A stretch of 64,000 nucleotides of DNA from Casp-actino8 sp964563545 (GTDB lineage Bacteria > Actinomycetota > Acidimicrobiia > Acidimicrobiales > Ilumatobacteraceae). The translations under genes were made by a program, and so were the position numbers. The notes beneath the pieces are model-generated. The model searched no databases. It was given only the letters and a program-made list of their open reading frames with translations, and was not told the DNA's origin. Positions 1-7,622 of this stretch are shown piece by piece. The first letter of the stretch is position 1. Each line of letters begins with the position of its first letter. The stretch is taken from NCBI GenBank assembly GCA_964563545.1, contig CAZLXB010000001.1, positions 124,001-188,000 on the forward strand, read 5' to 3'.

Positions 1-866
1 AGTTCGTCGAGGACACTGGCATCGTCTACGCGTCGCGTTTCTATCGATTGAAAACGGGCGAGTCGTATCCGCCGCGCAATGGACCCATCGGCGGCGACCT
101 CGGATACATCAAGTACGGCGTGTTCGTGGGCGACAACGACACGTTCTCCATCACACTCGCCGCGCCCACCGACGACACCGAACTGCGTGCTCGTCTGAGC
201 GATGCTGCGACCTTCGATGCCGCGGCGCGCCAACTCGTGGCCACTGCGCCTTATTTCGACGGTCGCGCCGAACCCATCATCGATGGTGTGTACATGATGG
301 CCGGGTTGCTCAACCGACATCGTGAGTACGTCGTCAATGGCCAACCATTGGTTCTTGGCATGTTGCCCGTGGGCGACGCGGTGATCTGCACGAATCCGCT
401 CTACGGACGCGGTTGCTCCATCGGCTACTGGGGTGCACACCTCATGAGCGAGGCCCTCGATTCGTTCGACGGCGACTTACGACGACTCGCAGTCGACTAC
501 GACGCCGCCATCAACCGCGAGATCATGCCGTGGTACAAAGCCGGCGTCGAACAAGATGCCGAGGCTCGACGCGTGTCCAGTGCACTTCTGAAGGGCGACG
601 ATCCCGACGGCGATACTTCCGATCCGAAGACGTTCATGCGATCGGTTCTGCGCGAGGGACTCCTGCCTGCGCTGCGCACCGATCCGGTGGTGCTGCGCGC
701 ATTCATGCGCAATCTGAATCTCCTCACCGCTCCTGACGCGATGACCAAGGATCCCGAGGTCATGAACCGCGTGTTCGCGGTGTGGCAGGACCGCGACAAT
801 CGCCCGGCCGAGCCGCCCATGGGCCCGAAGAGACGAGCCGAGTTCCTCGAGCTGTTGCCGGCTTGA
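1..866 (+). CDS. FAD-dependent oxidoreductase, C-terminal part (cut by window start)
   Basis: The reading frame is open from base 3 to a TGA at 864-866, so the gene begins upstream of the window; about 287 residues are visible. The stretch 'LGMLPVGDAVICTNPLYGRGCSIGY' region (split here: GMLPVGDAV, then NPLYGRGCSIGY) resembles the second FAD-contact motif (GD-A with downstream PxxGxG) of flavin monooxygenase and halogenase-like proteins. The N-terminal Rossmann GxGxxG is outside the window, so the substrate cannot be inferred. It converges with the sulfur-carrier gene with no spacing: the two stop codons sit side by side at 864-869. Alternative: a FAD-dependent hydroxylase or tryptophan-halogenase relative. 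Confidence 0.7.
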   Translation, partial: FVEDTGIVYASRFYRLKTGESYPPRNGPIGGDLGYIKYGVFVGDNDTFSITLAAPTDDTELRARLSDAATFDAAARQLVATAPYFDGRAEPIIDGVYMMAGLLNRHREYVVNGQPLVLGMLPVGDAVICTNPLYGRGCSIGYWGAHLMSEALDSFDGDLRRLAVDYDAAINREIMPWYKAGVEQDAEARRVSSALLKGDDPDGDTSDPKTFMRSVLREGLLPALRTDPVVLRAFMRNLNLLTAPDAMTKDPEVMNRVFAVWQDRDNRPAEPPMGPKRRAEFLELLPA

Positions 867-1142
867 TCAGCCGCCGGCCACGGCCGGAATGATGCTGACC
901 GTCTCACCGGCCGGAACCGGCGTATCGAGACCCTGCAGATAACGAACGTCGTCGTCGGCCACGAAGAGATTCACGAACCGACGCTGGTTGCCCTGCTCGT
1001 CGAACAAACGATCCTTGAAACCGGGGTGGGCCGCATCGAGGGCGGTGAGAACCTCACGCAACGTGCCGCCCTCCACCTGCACGGTCGCGTTTCCTCCCGA
1101 CAGAGGACGAAGGGTCGTGGGGATGCGCACGGTCACGGACAT
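867..1142 (-). CDS. ThiS/MoaD-family sulfur carrier protein (91 aa)
   Basis: A small beta-grasp (ubiquitin-fold) protein of 91 residues ending in AVAGG; the C-terminal Gly-Gly is the site that is adenylated and thiocarboxylated in MoaD/ThiS proteins. The length and the pattern MSVTVRIPTTLRPL...GTLREVLTAL fit the MoaD-like group that serves molybdopterin, cysteine or thioamide pathways; no partner enzyme is nearby, so the pathway is open. The ATG at 1140-1142 is supported by a leaderless promoter, TAGGGT with 7 bases to the ATG. That promoter lies inside the upstream end of the divergent glycerate kinase reading frame. Confidence 0.8.
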   Translation of the reverse strand: MSVTVRIPTTLRPLSGGNATVQVEGGTLREVLTALDAAHPGFKDRLFDEQGNQRRFVNLFVADDDVRYLQGLDTPVPAGETVSIIPAVAGG

Positions 1143-1149
1143 GACCGAA

Positions 1150-1155
1150 ACCCTA
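1150..1155 (-). promoter_or_regulatory. -10 element, leaderless promoter of the ThiS/MoaD gene
   Basis: TAGGGT on the minus strand, 7 bases before the ATG at 1142. Confidence 0.6.
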
Positions 1156-1212
1156 CCGAGTGAGTCGGGAATCGCCACAGCCGAATCGCAACTCAACGAC
1201 AAGACTGACGGG

Positions 1213-2226
1213 GTGCGGGTGGTGGCAGCAGTCGACAAGTTCAAGGGCACGGCCACCGCCGCCGAGGTGGCCACGGCCATCGGGCATGCGTGTTGGGAAC
1301 TCGGCATCGACTGCGACGAAGTCCCGGTGGCCGATGGCGGTGAGGGAACGCTCGACGTTCTCGGCGGGGCCAACCGAACGAACGTCGTGACCGGCCCACT
1401 CGGCGATGCCGTGGAAGCAGCATGGAGATTCCATCGGAGAACCGCGGTGATCGAGATGGCGAGAGCATCGGGCCTGACTCTCGTGGGTGGTTCCGAGCAC
1501 AACGATGCCGTCGCCGCGTCGACCACCGGCACCGGAGAACTGATCGATCGCGCGCTCGACATGGGAGCCGAGCGGATCATCGTGTGCCTCGGTGGATCGG
1601 CCACGACCGATGGTGGCCTCGGAGCCGTGCGCGCGATTCATGCACCCGCACGTCTACGCGCGGTCGAGTTCCTCGTCGCCTGCGATGTCGACACTCTCTT
1701 CGTCGATGCGGCACGCGTCTTCGCCCCGCAGAAAGGCGCAACCGCATCTCAAGTCAGGATGCTCGAGGGTCGACTCGAACGGCTCGTGCAGATGTATCGC
1801 GAGGAGCACGGGGTCGATGTCTCGAAGGTACCGGGTTCGGGTGCGGCCGGTGGACTCGCTGGTGGACTCGTGGCACTGGGCGGTCGGCTGATTCCGGGGT
1901 TCGACATGGTGGCCGACGAACTCGATCTAGCCGACCGACTACGTGAAGCCGACTTCGTGATCACCGGTGAAGGTCAACTCGATGCCACGAGTTTCGAAGG
2001 CAAGGTCGTGGGCGGCGTCAGCCATCTCGCGGCTGAGTTCGACAAGACGGTGGCCGCCATCGTCGGGCGCATCGATCCGAGTGCGGCCGAGTGCGATGAC
2101 TACGCCTCGTTGAAAGGCGGCGTGTTCGACCTCGAATCGCGCTTTGGCGTCGACCGATCACACAACGAGACCCGAACGTGCATCGAGGCCGCGGCCCGCG
2201 AGGTTCTCGCGAAACTTCGGGCCTGA
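1213..2226 (+). CDS. Glycerate kinase (GK-I / GlxK family)
   Basis: Phosphorylates D-glycerate with ATP. Family signatures are visible: N-terminal AAVDKFKGTATAAEVA, PVADGGEGT, the GSATTDGGLG nucleotide loop, FAPQKGAT, GSGAAGGLAGGL and ITGEGQLDATSFEGK. I prefer the GTG at 1213 because it gives the family N-terminus (V/M-R-V-V-A-A-x-D-K-F-K-G); AAGACT six bases upstream is a near-consensus leaderless -10. An ATG at 1141 in the same frame would add 24 residues and overlap the divergent ThiS start codon. From the GTG the protein is 337 aa, short for a family of about 370-380 aa. The shortfall is internal: after GGLGAVRAIH the usual segment of roughly 35 residues is absent and the chain resumes at the ACDV region. 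It could be a compact variant or an impaired enzyme. Confidence 0.82.
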   Translation: MRVVAAVDKFKGTATAAEVATAIGHACWELGIDCDEVPVADGGEGTLDVLGGANRTNVVTGPLGDAVEAAWRFHRRTAVIEMARASGLTLVGGSEHNDAVAASTTGTGELIDRALDMGAERIIVCLGGSATTDGGLGAVRAIHAPARLRAVEFLVACDVDTLFVDAARVFAPQKGATASQVRMLEGRLERLVQMYREEHGVDVSKVPGSGAAGGLAGGLVALGGRLIPGFDMVADELDLADRLREADFVITGEGQLDATSFEGKVVGGVSHLAAEFDKTVAAIVGRIDPSAAECDDYASLKGGVFDLESRFGVDRSHNETRTCIEAAAREVLAKLRA

Positions 2227-2230
2227 GATA

Positions 2231-2848
2231 TCAGCCAGCGACGGTGGTGCTGGCGGCTGCGCTGGGGTCGGCCGTGGGCAGGGCGCCCGGCAGGAGTTTG
2301 CCCGCGAGGTCGGTGCCCAAGAGGACGAGCACCGTGGCTTCGCCAAGGTCACCCGACTCGACCGGGGGCGGTGAGGCCACCGGCTGGGTGGCCACTCCAC
2401 CCAGGACCTGCGACACCGCAGCCGCGCCCGACTCGTAGCCCGGCACGTAATACACGACGGTGATCGACTGCTTGCCCACCGTCTCGGCGGCATTGGTCGC
2501 CGGTTGAACCACGACGAATCCCTGAGCTTGCAGTGCGGTGCTCATCTGACCAGCCGTACCCGAGATACCCGAACCGTTGGCGACGAGCACCTTGTAACCG
2601 GTGCGGGGCAAGGTGGTGGTGTCCATCGGGACGAGCGTCGAGTCCGACATTCCGGGATCGGTGGTCATGGGTTCACTCGACACGGGGCCGGCGGAGACGT
2701 TCGAATCGCGGTCGCGGTTGATGTCGCGCAGTATGAGGAATCCGAGCAAAACCGCAATGGCGGCCACGATGATGCCAAGGGTCGTAGAAACGCCGACGCC
2801 GGCCGAAGCAGGCCGGCCGCGGGATCCGGTGGGCTGTTCGTCACTCAT
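2231..2848 (-). CDS. LytR_C domain membrane-anchored protein (205 aa)
   Basis: Residues ~1-20 are hydrophilic, ~22-45 form one membrane segment (IIVAAIAVLLGFLIL), and the extracytoplasmic part (~85-170) carries the LytR C-terminal domain pattern KVLVANGSGISGTAGQ...L. This domain accompanies cell-wall ligases, but the LCP catalytic domain itself is absent. The gene overlaps the upstream DUF3263 gene by 4 bases (ATGA at 2845-2848), so the pair is co-translated. DUF3263 followed by LytR_C is a recurrent actinobacterial arrangement (established knowledge). Function unknown, probably envelope-related. Confidence 0.75.
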   Translation of the reverse strand: MSDEQPTGSRGRPASAGVGVSTTLGIIVAAIAVLLGFLILRDINRDRDSNVSAGPVSSEPMTTDPGMSDSTLVPMDTTTLPRTGYKVLVANGSGISGTAGQMSTALQAQGFVVVQPATNAAETVGKQSITVVYYVPGYESGAAAVSQVLGGVATQPVASPPPVESGDLGEATVLVLLGTDLAGKLLPGALPTADPSAAASTTVAG

Positions 2849-3105
2849 GCCTGCAATCCTCCAGATTCAGTCGAGCCATCGAGCCTCATCTTGCGGCGCC
2901 GCTCGCGTGCCCGCTGCAAGCGACGTACGACCAGCGGGTCGTAGGCCAGCGCATCGGGGGAATCGAGCAGGCGGTTGAGTTCGCCGTAGTACTCATCGGC
3001 CGAGCAGTCGAAGCGTTCGCGAAGCATGAGGTCCTTCACGCCGTCTTCGGTCCACCATCCTCGCTCGAAGTCGATGATCGCCTTCTCGCGGTCGGTGAGT
3101 GCCAT
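2845..3105 (-). CDS. DUF3263 family protein (86 aa)
   Basis: A small soluble protein with the hallmark DUF3263 core: ALTDREKAIIDFERGWW, then RERFDCSADEYYGELNRLL and an Arg-rich tail (RRLQRARERRRK). The fold is predicted to be helix-turn-helix-like, which suggests a DNA-binding or regulatory role (inference). It is the first gene of a two-gene unit with the LytR_C protein. Upstream, CAGGCT six bases before the ATG is a near-consensus leaderless -10. Confidence 0.8.
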   Translation of the reverse strand: MALTDREKAIIDFERGWWTEDGVKDLMLRERFDCSADEYYGELNRLLDSPDALAYDPLVVRRLQRARERRRKMRLDGSTESGGLQA

Positions 3106-3177
3106 TCGTAAAGCCTGCCCGTTCCGGGTGCCTATTTACAAGCACCCCCACATGGAAGATGTGTCCGTCCCGACCAG

Positions 3178-3183
3178 TACTCT
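3178..3183 (+). promoter_or_regulatory. -10 element, leaderless promoter of udk
   Basis: TACTCT, 7 bases before the GTG at 3191. Upstream at 3126-3147 lies an inverted repeat, GGGTGC/GCACCC with a 10-base spacer. Confidence 0.6.
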
Positions 3184-3190
3184 CGGGGCG

Positions 3191-3820
3191 GTGAGCAGGC
3201 AGAACGTGCGACCCTTCGTGATCGGAGTGGCCGGCGGCACCTGTTCGGGCAAGACAACGGTCACCGAGCGGCTCGTCGACCTCGTCGGTCCGGATCATCT
3301 GGCCGTCATCAAACAGGACGCCTATTACATCGAGCGCCACCATCAACCCTTCGACGAACGGGCACGGGCCAACTACGACCATCCCGAAGCCTTCGACTGG
3401 GAGCTCATGAACCACCAGTTGTCCGAACTCCTGAACGGACGAACGGTCGATGTGCCGGTGTACGACTACGCGGACCACAACCGTTCGTCATCGGTCGTCA
3501 GTGTGTCGCCCACCCGGGTCATCGTGTTCGAGGGAATTCTCGCCCTCTACGACGAAAAGTTACGGGAGAACTTCGACCTCAAGGTGTTCGTCGACACCGA
3601 TGCCGATGTTCGGCTCATCCGGCGTTTGCAGCGAGACGTGCGAGACCGCGGGCGGACACCCGACAGCATCATGGCGCAATACATGGCCACGGTTCGGCCG
3701 AGCCATCTTCAGTTCATCGAACCGAGCAAAAGGTACGCCGACGTCATCTTCCCGGAGGGCGGACACAACGACCGCGCTCTGGAAATGTTGATCGCACGCG
3801 TGCGACGGGCCATCGACTGA
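3191..3820 (+). CDS. udk: Uridine kinase
   Basis: Phosphorylates uridine (and cytidine) in pyrimidine salvage. The P-loop is GGTCSGKTT at residues ~14-22; KQDAYY and NYDHPEAFDW are the substrate-site motifs of Udk; RRLQRDVRDRGRT is the lid. From the GTG at 3191 the protein is 209 aa, the usual family length, with eight residues before the first strand; the leaderless -10 at 3178 supports it. An in-frame ATG at 3152 would add 13 residues. The family is clear, although uridine versus phosphoribulokinase-like specificity rests on homology only. tRNA-Thr follows on the other strand. Confidence 0.88.
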   Translation: MSRQNVRPFVIGVAGGTCSGKTTVTERLVDLVGPDHLAVIKQDAYYIERHHQPFDERARANYDHPEAFDWELMNHQLSELLNGRTVDVPVYDYADHNRSSSVVSVSPTRVIVFEGILALYDEKLRENFDLKVFVDTDADVRLIRRLQRDVRDRGRTPDSIMAQYMATVRPSHLQFIEPSKRYADVIFPEGGHNDRALEMLIARVRRAID

Positions 3821-3821
3821 G

Positions 3822-3896
3822 TGGAGCCGGGTGTGGGGATTGAACCCACGACCTACCGCTTACAAGGCGGTTGCTCTACCACTGAGCTAACCCGGC
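3822..3896 (-). tRNA. tRNA-Thr (anticodon TGT)
   Basis: On the minus strand, GCCGGGT pairs with ACCCGGC as the acceptor stem; the anticodon arm is ACCGC-CTTGTAA-GCGGT with TGT at 34-36; the T-arm contains GGTTCAATC. The CCA end is encoded (TGG at 3822-3824 on the plus strand), unlike in the two other tRNA genes of this window. Confidence 0.97.
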
Positions 3897-3915
3897 GCTC
3901 GATTACCGAGTCAGG

Positions 3916-4896
3916 CTAACGCCGGTGCCGGGCCACTTCGTAGGTCGCAAGTGCCGCGGCGGTCGACACGTTGAGCGAACTCAGTCGTCCCCGCATCGGA
4001 ATGCTCACGATCACATCGCAGCGTTCGCGCACGAGACGCGAGAGGCCAGCTCCCTCGGCGCCCATCACGAGGCAGATCCCTTCGGTGGCGAGTTCACCGA
4101 GATCGAACAACGATTTGTCGGCCGCGTCATCGAGGCCCACCACCCAAATGCCGACGTCGCGCATCTTGGCGAGTGCCGTGGGCAATCCGCCGACGAGGGC
4201 CATGGGTACGTGCTCGCATGCACCAACCGATGCCTTGGCCACGGTCGGGGTCACGTGCACCGACCGGTGACGTGGCAGCACCACGCCATCCACACCGGCA
4301 CCATCGCAGCAACGCAGAACGGCTCCGAGGTTGCCCGGATCGGTCACGCCGTCCATGGCCACGAGGAACGGCGGCTTTCCGGGCCGCCGCTTGACGAGTG
4401 CATCGAAGGGAACGGGCATGAGCGCATCGGCACGAGCGAGCACTCCCTGCGGGGCCTCGCTGCGAGCCGCGTAGTCGAGCTTCTTGCGGCTCACCTCCAC
4501 GACGGGAACCCGATTGGCACGCGCCAACTCGATGATGTCCTCGACGATGTCGCTCGCGTCGCGATCGTTGGCGATCCATACTTCGTGCACACGACGACGA
4601 CCGGCGATGAGCAACTCACGCACGGCCTGTCGACCCTCGACCTGAGTGCCACCCAGATCGTCTCGTTCGTCGGAACGCTTGTCACGACTCGATCCGAGCG
4701 CGGTCGCCCGACCCCTGCCGCGACCGGCCGGCTGACCCGGATGACCGGGACGACCACCCTTCGTGTCGCCATCGCGACGCGTATTGCGCGCGCCTTTGCC
4801 GGCTGGCTTCACCGGACCGGTGCGGCCCGCGCCACGCGAACTCGGTGCTCCACTGCGACGACCACGACCAGCCGCTCCTGAATTCCGACCCGCCAC
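3916..4896 (-). CDS. rlmB: 23S rRNA (guanosine-2'-O-)-methyltransferase RlmB-like (SpoU/TrmH family)
   Basis: A SPOUT-fold RNA 2'-O-methyltransferase. Residues ~1-75 form a basic Gly/Arg-rich disordered extension; an L30e-like substrate-binding domain follows from EGRQAVRELL; the C-terminal SpoU domain carries motif 1 (DPGNLGAVLR), motif 2 (VMGAEGAGLS) and motif 3 (IPMRGRLSSLNVSTAAALA). I chose the GTG at 4896, two bases after the ispF stop; longer starts run into ispF. The protein is 326 aa. RlmB versus a related SpoU enzyme is by similarity. It is the last gene of ispD-ispF-rlmB, an order common in actinobacteria, where cysS often comes next; cysS is absent here. Confidence 0.88.
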   Translation of the reverse strand: MAGRNSGAAGRGRRSGAPSSRGAGRTGPVKPAGKGARNTRRDGDTKGGRPGHPGQPAGRGRGRATALGSSRDKRSDERDDLGGTQVEGRQAVRELLIAGRRRVHEVWIANDRDASDIVEDIIELARANRVPVVEVSRKKLDYAARSEAPQGVLARADALMPVPFDALVKRRPGKPPFLVAMDGVTDPGNLGAVLRCCDGAGVDGVVLPRHRSVHVTPTVAKASVGACEHVPMALVGGLPTALAKMRDVGIWVVGLDDAADKSLFDLGELATEGICLVMGAEGAGLSRLVRERCDVIVSIPMRGRLSSLNVSTAAALATYEVARHRR

Positions 4897-4898
4897 GA

Positions 4899-5396
4899 CT
4901 ACTCCCGTCCTGCGCCGCGCACGATCACGGCCGATGCCCAACACGCAATTCCTTCGCGTCGGCCGAGTGCACCAAGACCCTCGGCACGCCGACCCTTCAC
5001 GCTCACCGGCGCACCGACGACGCGGGAAAGTTTGGCTTGCATCGCGTTGCGATGCGGGGCGAGTTTGGGTTCTTCGCACACCACGCTGCAGTCGACGTTG
5101 CCCACCGACCAACCGTCGGCAGTGATCATGCGCACGACTTCGGCCAGCAGCACGAGTGAATCAGCGCCCCTCCACTGGGGATCGGTGTCGGGGAAGTGCT
5201 CGCCGATGTCGCCGAGACCTGCTGCTCCGAGCAGAGCGTCGGCCGCCGCATGCGCGATCACGTCGGCGTCGCTGTGACCGTGCAGACCCCGTTCACCGGA
5301 AAACGTGACTCCGCCCAGTACGAGCTGGCGCGTCGCGTCGTCGCTGAAACGATGGATGTCGAAGCCTTGTCCCACCCGAACCGCGAATTCGCTCAT
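4899..5396 (-). CDS. ispF: 2-C-methyl-D-erythritol 2,4-cyclodiphosphate synthase
   Basis: Fifth step of the MEP isoprenoid pathway, cyclising CDP-ME 2-phosphate to MEcPP. Metal-site motif GFDIHRF (Asp and His ligands) is near the N-terminus; LHGHSDADVI supplies the third ligand and substrate contacts; GDIGEHFPDTDP is the family signature. The ATG at 5396 gives 165 aa, the usual size, and overlaps the ispD stop by ATGA, so IspD and IspF are translationally coupled. Longer reading of the frame upstream is not needed. Products feed the polyprenyl synthase at 42012-43070 (inference). Confidence 0.95.
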   Translation of the reverse strand: MSEFAVRVGQGFDIHRFSDDATRQLVLGGVTFSGERGLHGHSDADVIAHAAADALLGAAGLGDIGEHFPDTDPQWRGADSLVLLAEVVRMITADGWSVGNVDCSVVCEEPKLAPHRNAMQAKLSRVVGAPVSVKGRRAEGLGALGRREGIACWASAVIVRGAGRE

Positions 5397-6094
5397 CGGT
5401 CGCCTCGTGTCTGAAGGTACTGACGTGCCCACTCGAGATCTTCGGGGTGAGTGATCTTGCGATTATCGGCTTCACCGGGCACCACCACGACGGTACCGCC
5501 GATCGATTCGACGAGCGATGCATCGTCGGTTCCGTCGATGTCGGAGCGATACGCCCGACGGAGAACATCGGCGCGGAACGCTTGCGGCGTCTGTACGGCG
5601 ACCATCGTCGCCCGATCGGGAGTGGTGACGACCCTCGGTATCGCTCCGGATGCCCTCGATCCGAGCGCTGAAGCCTCGACAACCTCGATCATCTTCACAG
5701 TGTCGGTCACGGGGAGTCCGGGCACGGCTCCGTCGGCTCCCTGCGCCACCGCGTCGATCACCGATGCATACAGATGGTCCGAAGCGAAGGGGCGGGCCGC
5801 GTCGTGCACGAGGATCACCGAAGCCTCGGCCGGAACCGCGGCCAAACCGTTGCGGACGCTCGCGGTTCGGGTCGGACCACCGGCGACTCCGTTCTCCCGT
5901 TGGGCATCTTCGGCCGGCACCACCAACACCACGCCGTCGCTGCATCGGCTGGCGACCTCGAGTGAGAGGTCGACCACCCGCTGACCTCCGAGTTCGGCGA
6001 ATTGCTTCAACGACCCGAAACGACGACCGGATCCACCAGCCACGACGATCGTCCATACCGAGCCGTCAACTTTCTTCGACTCGGACTTCGCCAT
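5393..6094 (-). CDS. ispD: 2-C-methyl-D-erythritol 4-phosphate cytidylyltransferase
   Basis: Third step of the MEP pathway, making CDP-methylerythritol. The nucleotide-binding loop AGGSGRRFG lies near residues 14-22; ILVHDAARPF and VAVQTPQAFR are family signatures. The ATG at 6094 gives 233 aa. Its -10 hexamer (TACCCT, 8 bases upstream) sits back to back with that of the divergent crp gene, so the two promoters probably compete or act as one bidirectional promoter. It leads the ispD-ispF-rlmB operon. Confidence 0.94.
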   Translation of the reverse strand: MAKSESKKVDGSVWTIVVAGGSGRRFGSLKQFAELGGQRVVDLSLEVASRCSDGVVLVVPAEDAQRENGVAGGPTRTASVRNGLAAVPAEASVILVHDAARPFASDHLYASVIDAVAQGADGAVPGLPVTDTVKMIEVVEASALGSRASGAIPRVVTTPDRATMVAVQTPQAFRADVLRRAYRSDIDGTDDASLVESIGGTVVVVPGEADNRKITHPEDLEWARQYLQTRGDR

Positions 6095-6102
6095 ATCCAA
6101 GG

Positions 6103-6115
6103 AGGGTAGTACCGT
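6103..6115. promoter_or_regulatory. Back-to-back -10 elements of the ispD and crp promoters
   Basis: AGGGTA-G-TACCGT: minus-strand TACCCT (6103-6108) reads into ispD and plus-strand TACCGT (6110-6115) reads into crp, one base apart and each 8 bases from its ATG. This matches the layout of symmetric bidirectional bacterial promoters. Confidence 0.55.
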
Positions 6116-6123
6116 TCTCCGCA

Positions 6124-6786
6124 ATGGCCTACGAGGACGTTCTCGCCCGGACCGACTTCTTCGGCGATGCGCCGACGGAAGACCTTGCCCGCATCGGAGG
6201 TCTCGGCCGCAAGCGCGTGCTGTCGCGTGGCGATCACCTCTTCGAAGCCGGCGAGGAAGCCGAGTCGATGTACATCGTTCTGAACGGCCGTATCGCCATC
6301 GCTATCGCCAACGAACTCGACAAGCGCGAGAGCATGGTCGCACTCATGGAAGCCGGCGACCTCTTCGGCGAGATGGGACTTCTCGACGAAGGTCCGCGTT
6401 CGGCCATGGCTCGGGCCATCGAGCCCAGTGAGGTTCTCGAGATCCCGTACGATCCGGTGCAACAGCTCCTCGACGGAAACCCACGTGTCTTCCGAGGCAT
6501 CGTGCGCATGCTCGCCGAGCGACTCCGCGTGATGGACGGTGCACTCGCTGATTCGGTGTTCCTCGACGTGACCGGCCGCACCGCCAAGCGACTCCTCGAG
6601 CTCGCCGGTAAGAACGACGAATTCGTTCTTCCGGTGACGCAGGAAGAACTCGCCGGGATGGTGGGCGCGTCACGCGAGCGCGTGAACAAGGCGATCAGCA
6701 GTTTCATCCGCCTCGGCTGGATCGAACAGCACGAGCGTCGCTACAAGATCCTCCTGCGCGACCGTCTCGAACTACGCGCGCGCTAG
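6124..6786 (+). CDS. Crp/Fnr-family transcriptional regulator (220 aa)
   Basis: Residues ~15-120 are a cyclic-nucleotide-binding beta-roll with a phosphate-binding-cassette-like stretch, FGEMGLLDEGPRSAMARA, close to the cAMP-binding consensus. A long dimerisation helix follows, then a C-terminal winged helix with the recognition segment TQEELAGMVGASRERVNKAI (~170-190). This layout equals mycobacterial Crp. A class III cyclase at 22882-23970 could supply the ligand (inference). The 3' end overlaps the convergent hydrolase gene by 15 bases. Confidence 0.92.
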   Translation: MAYEDVLARTDFFGDAPTEDLARIGGLGRKRVLSRGDHLFEAGEEAESMYIVLNGRIAIAIANELDKRESMVALMEAGDLFGEMGLLDEGPRSAMARAIEPSEVLEIPYDPVQQLLDGNPRVFRGIVRMLAERLRVMDGALADSVFLDVTGRTAKRLLELAGKNDEFVLPVTQEELAGMVGASRERVNKAISSFIRLGWIEQHERRYKILLRDRLELRAR

Positions 6787-7431
6787 AAGCCAGTCGCGTG
6801 CTCGGCTGAATGCATCAGCCGCATCGTCCTTCCGATGTGCAGGTCGGGAGACGTCGTGCGCGAAGCCGTGCTCAGCGTCGCCGTAGAACGCCAGGTCAAC
6901 CCCGGTCTGTCGCAAGCGTTCGACATCGGGGTTCGGAGTCCAGGTGTCCTTTCCGCCGATCACCGCCAGAACCCGGGAAGCGTCTCCGCTGGTGAGGTAG
7001 TCGACGGGTTCACCCTGATCGGCGCCCCGCCAGGCTTCGGGTAGGGAGATCATCCCGTAGAAGCTCGCGATGCGATCGAACACGTCGAGCGATGCGGCCT
7101 TGAAGCAATACATGCCGCCCATGCAAAAGCCGATGAGCCCAACTCGGCTGCACCCGGTTGCGGCCGCCGCCTCCCGAAGGTCACGGAACTTGTCGGCATC
7201 GCGCAACGTGGCGACGGCCGCGAATCTTGAGTCGAGATCGACATCGGCCGGCAAACCAGGGAAGGGTTCGATGGCAACCGTGCTCATCCCCCATTCAGTT
7301 GCGAAACGAGCGACATGGTCGTCGAACAATGGGCGCAACCCGAAGATGTCGGGAATGACGACGAGTCCGCGTTCGGCCCCGTCGACGCGCTCGATCTCGG
7401 CCGGGGTTCCAGAGGGAAGGGTGATCCGCAT
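6772..7431 (-). CDS. Dienelactone hydrolase family protein (219 aa)
   Basis: An alpha/beta hydrolase of the DLH family. The nucleophile elbow is GFCMGGMY (Cys nucleophile, ~residue 120), the acid is in GGKDTWTPN and the His in DAEHGFAHD, giving the Cys-Asp-His triad. DLH enzymes open dienelactones in chlorocatechol breakdown, but many relatives are general esterases and no aromatic pathway is nearby. The ATG at 7431 is the natural family start (MRITLPSG). The intergenic 7432-7622 shows no convincing gene. The tail overlaps crp on the other strand. Confidence 0.85.
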   Translation of the reverse strand: MRITLPSGTPAEIERVDGAERGLVVIPDIFGLRPLFDDHVARFATEWGMSTVAIEPFPGLPADVDLDSRFAAVATLRDADKFRDLREAAAATGCSRVGLIGFCMGGMYCFKAASLDVFDRIASFYGMISLPEAWRGADQGEPVDYLTSGDASRVLAVIGGKDTWTPNPDVERLRQTGVDLAFYGDAEHGFAHDVSRPAHRKDDAADAFSRARDWLLARA

Positions 7432-7622
7432 GTTGCGATCTTGCCACCTCCGACGAACAACGAGATCAGTGTTCGGGTGGCGGCGGCGAACACGATCACC
7501 GCCGCGACGAAGCGCAACAACATGGTCCGATCCGAGCCGAGGACTCTCACCGGAGGTCTCACTGGACACGCATGACTCGGCCGACGTGATGGTCGGAGAT
7601 GGTCGAACGGTGCGCTGGGCGC

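Noticed and set aside
4897..5112. An N-terminal extension of RlmB into ispF
   Set aside because: The extension is a shadow of ispF; a GTG lies two bases after the ispF stop.
7284..7523. A small minus-strand frame beginning with a hydrophobic stretch (LLRFVAAVIVFAAATRTLI) upstream of the dienelactone hydrolase
   Set aside because: Most of it overlaps the hydrolase gene in another frame, and there is no promoter or ribosome site.
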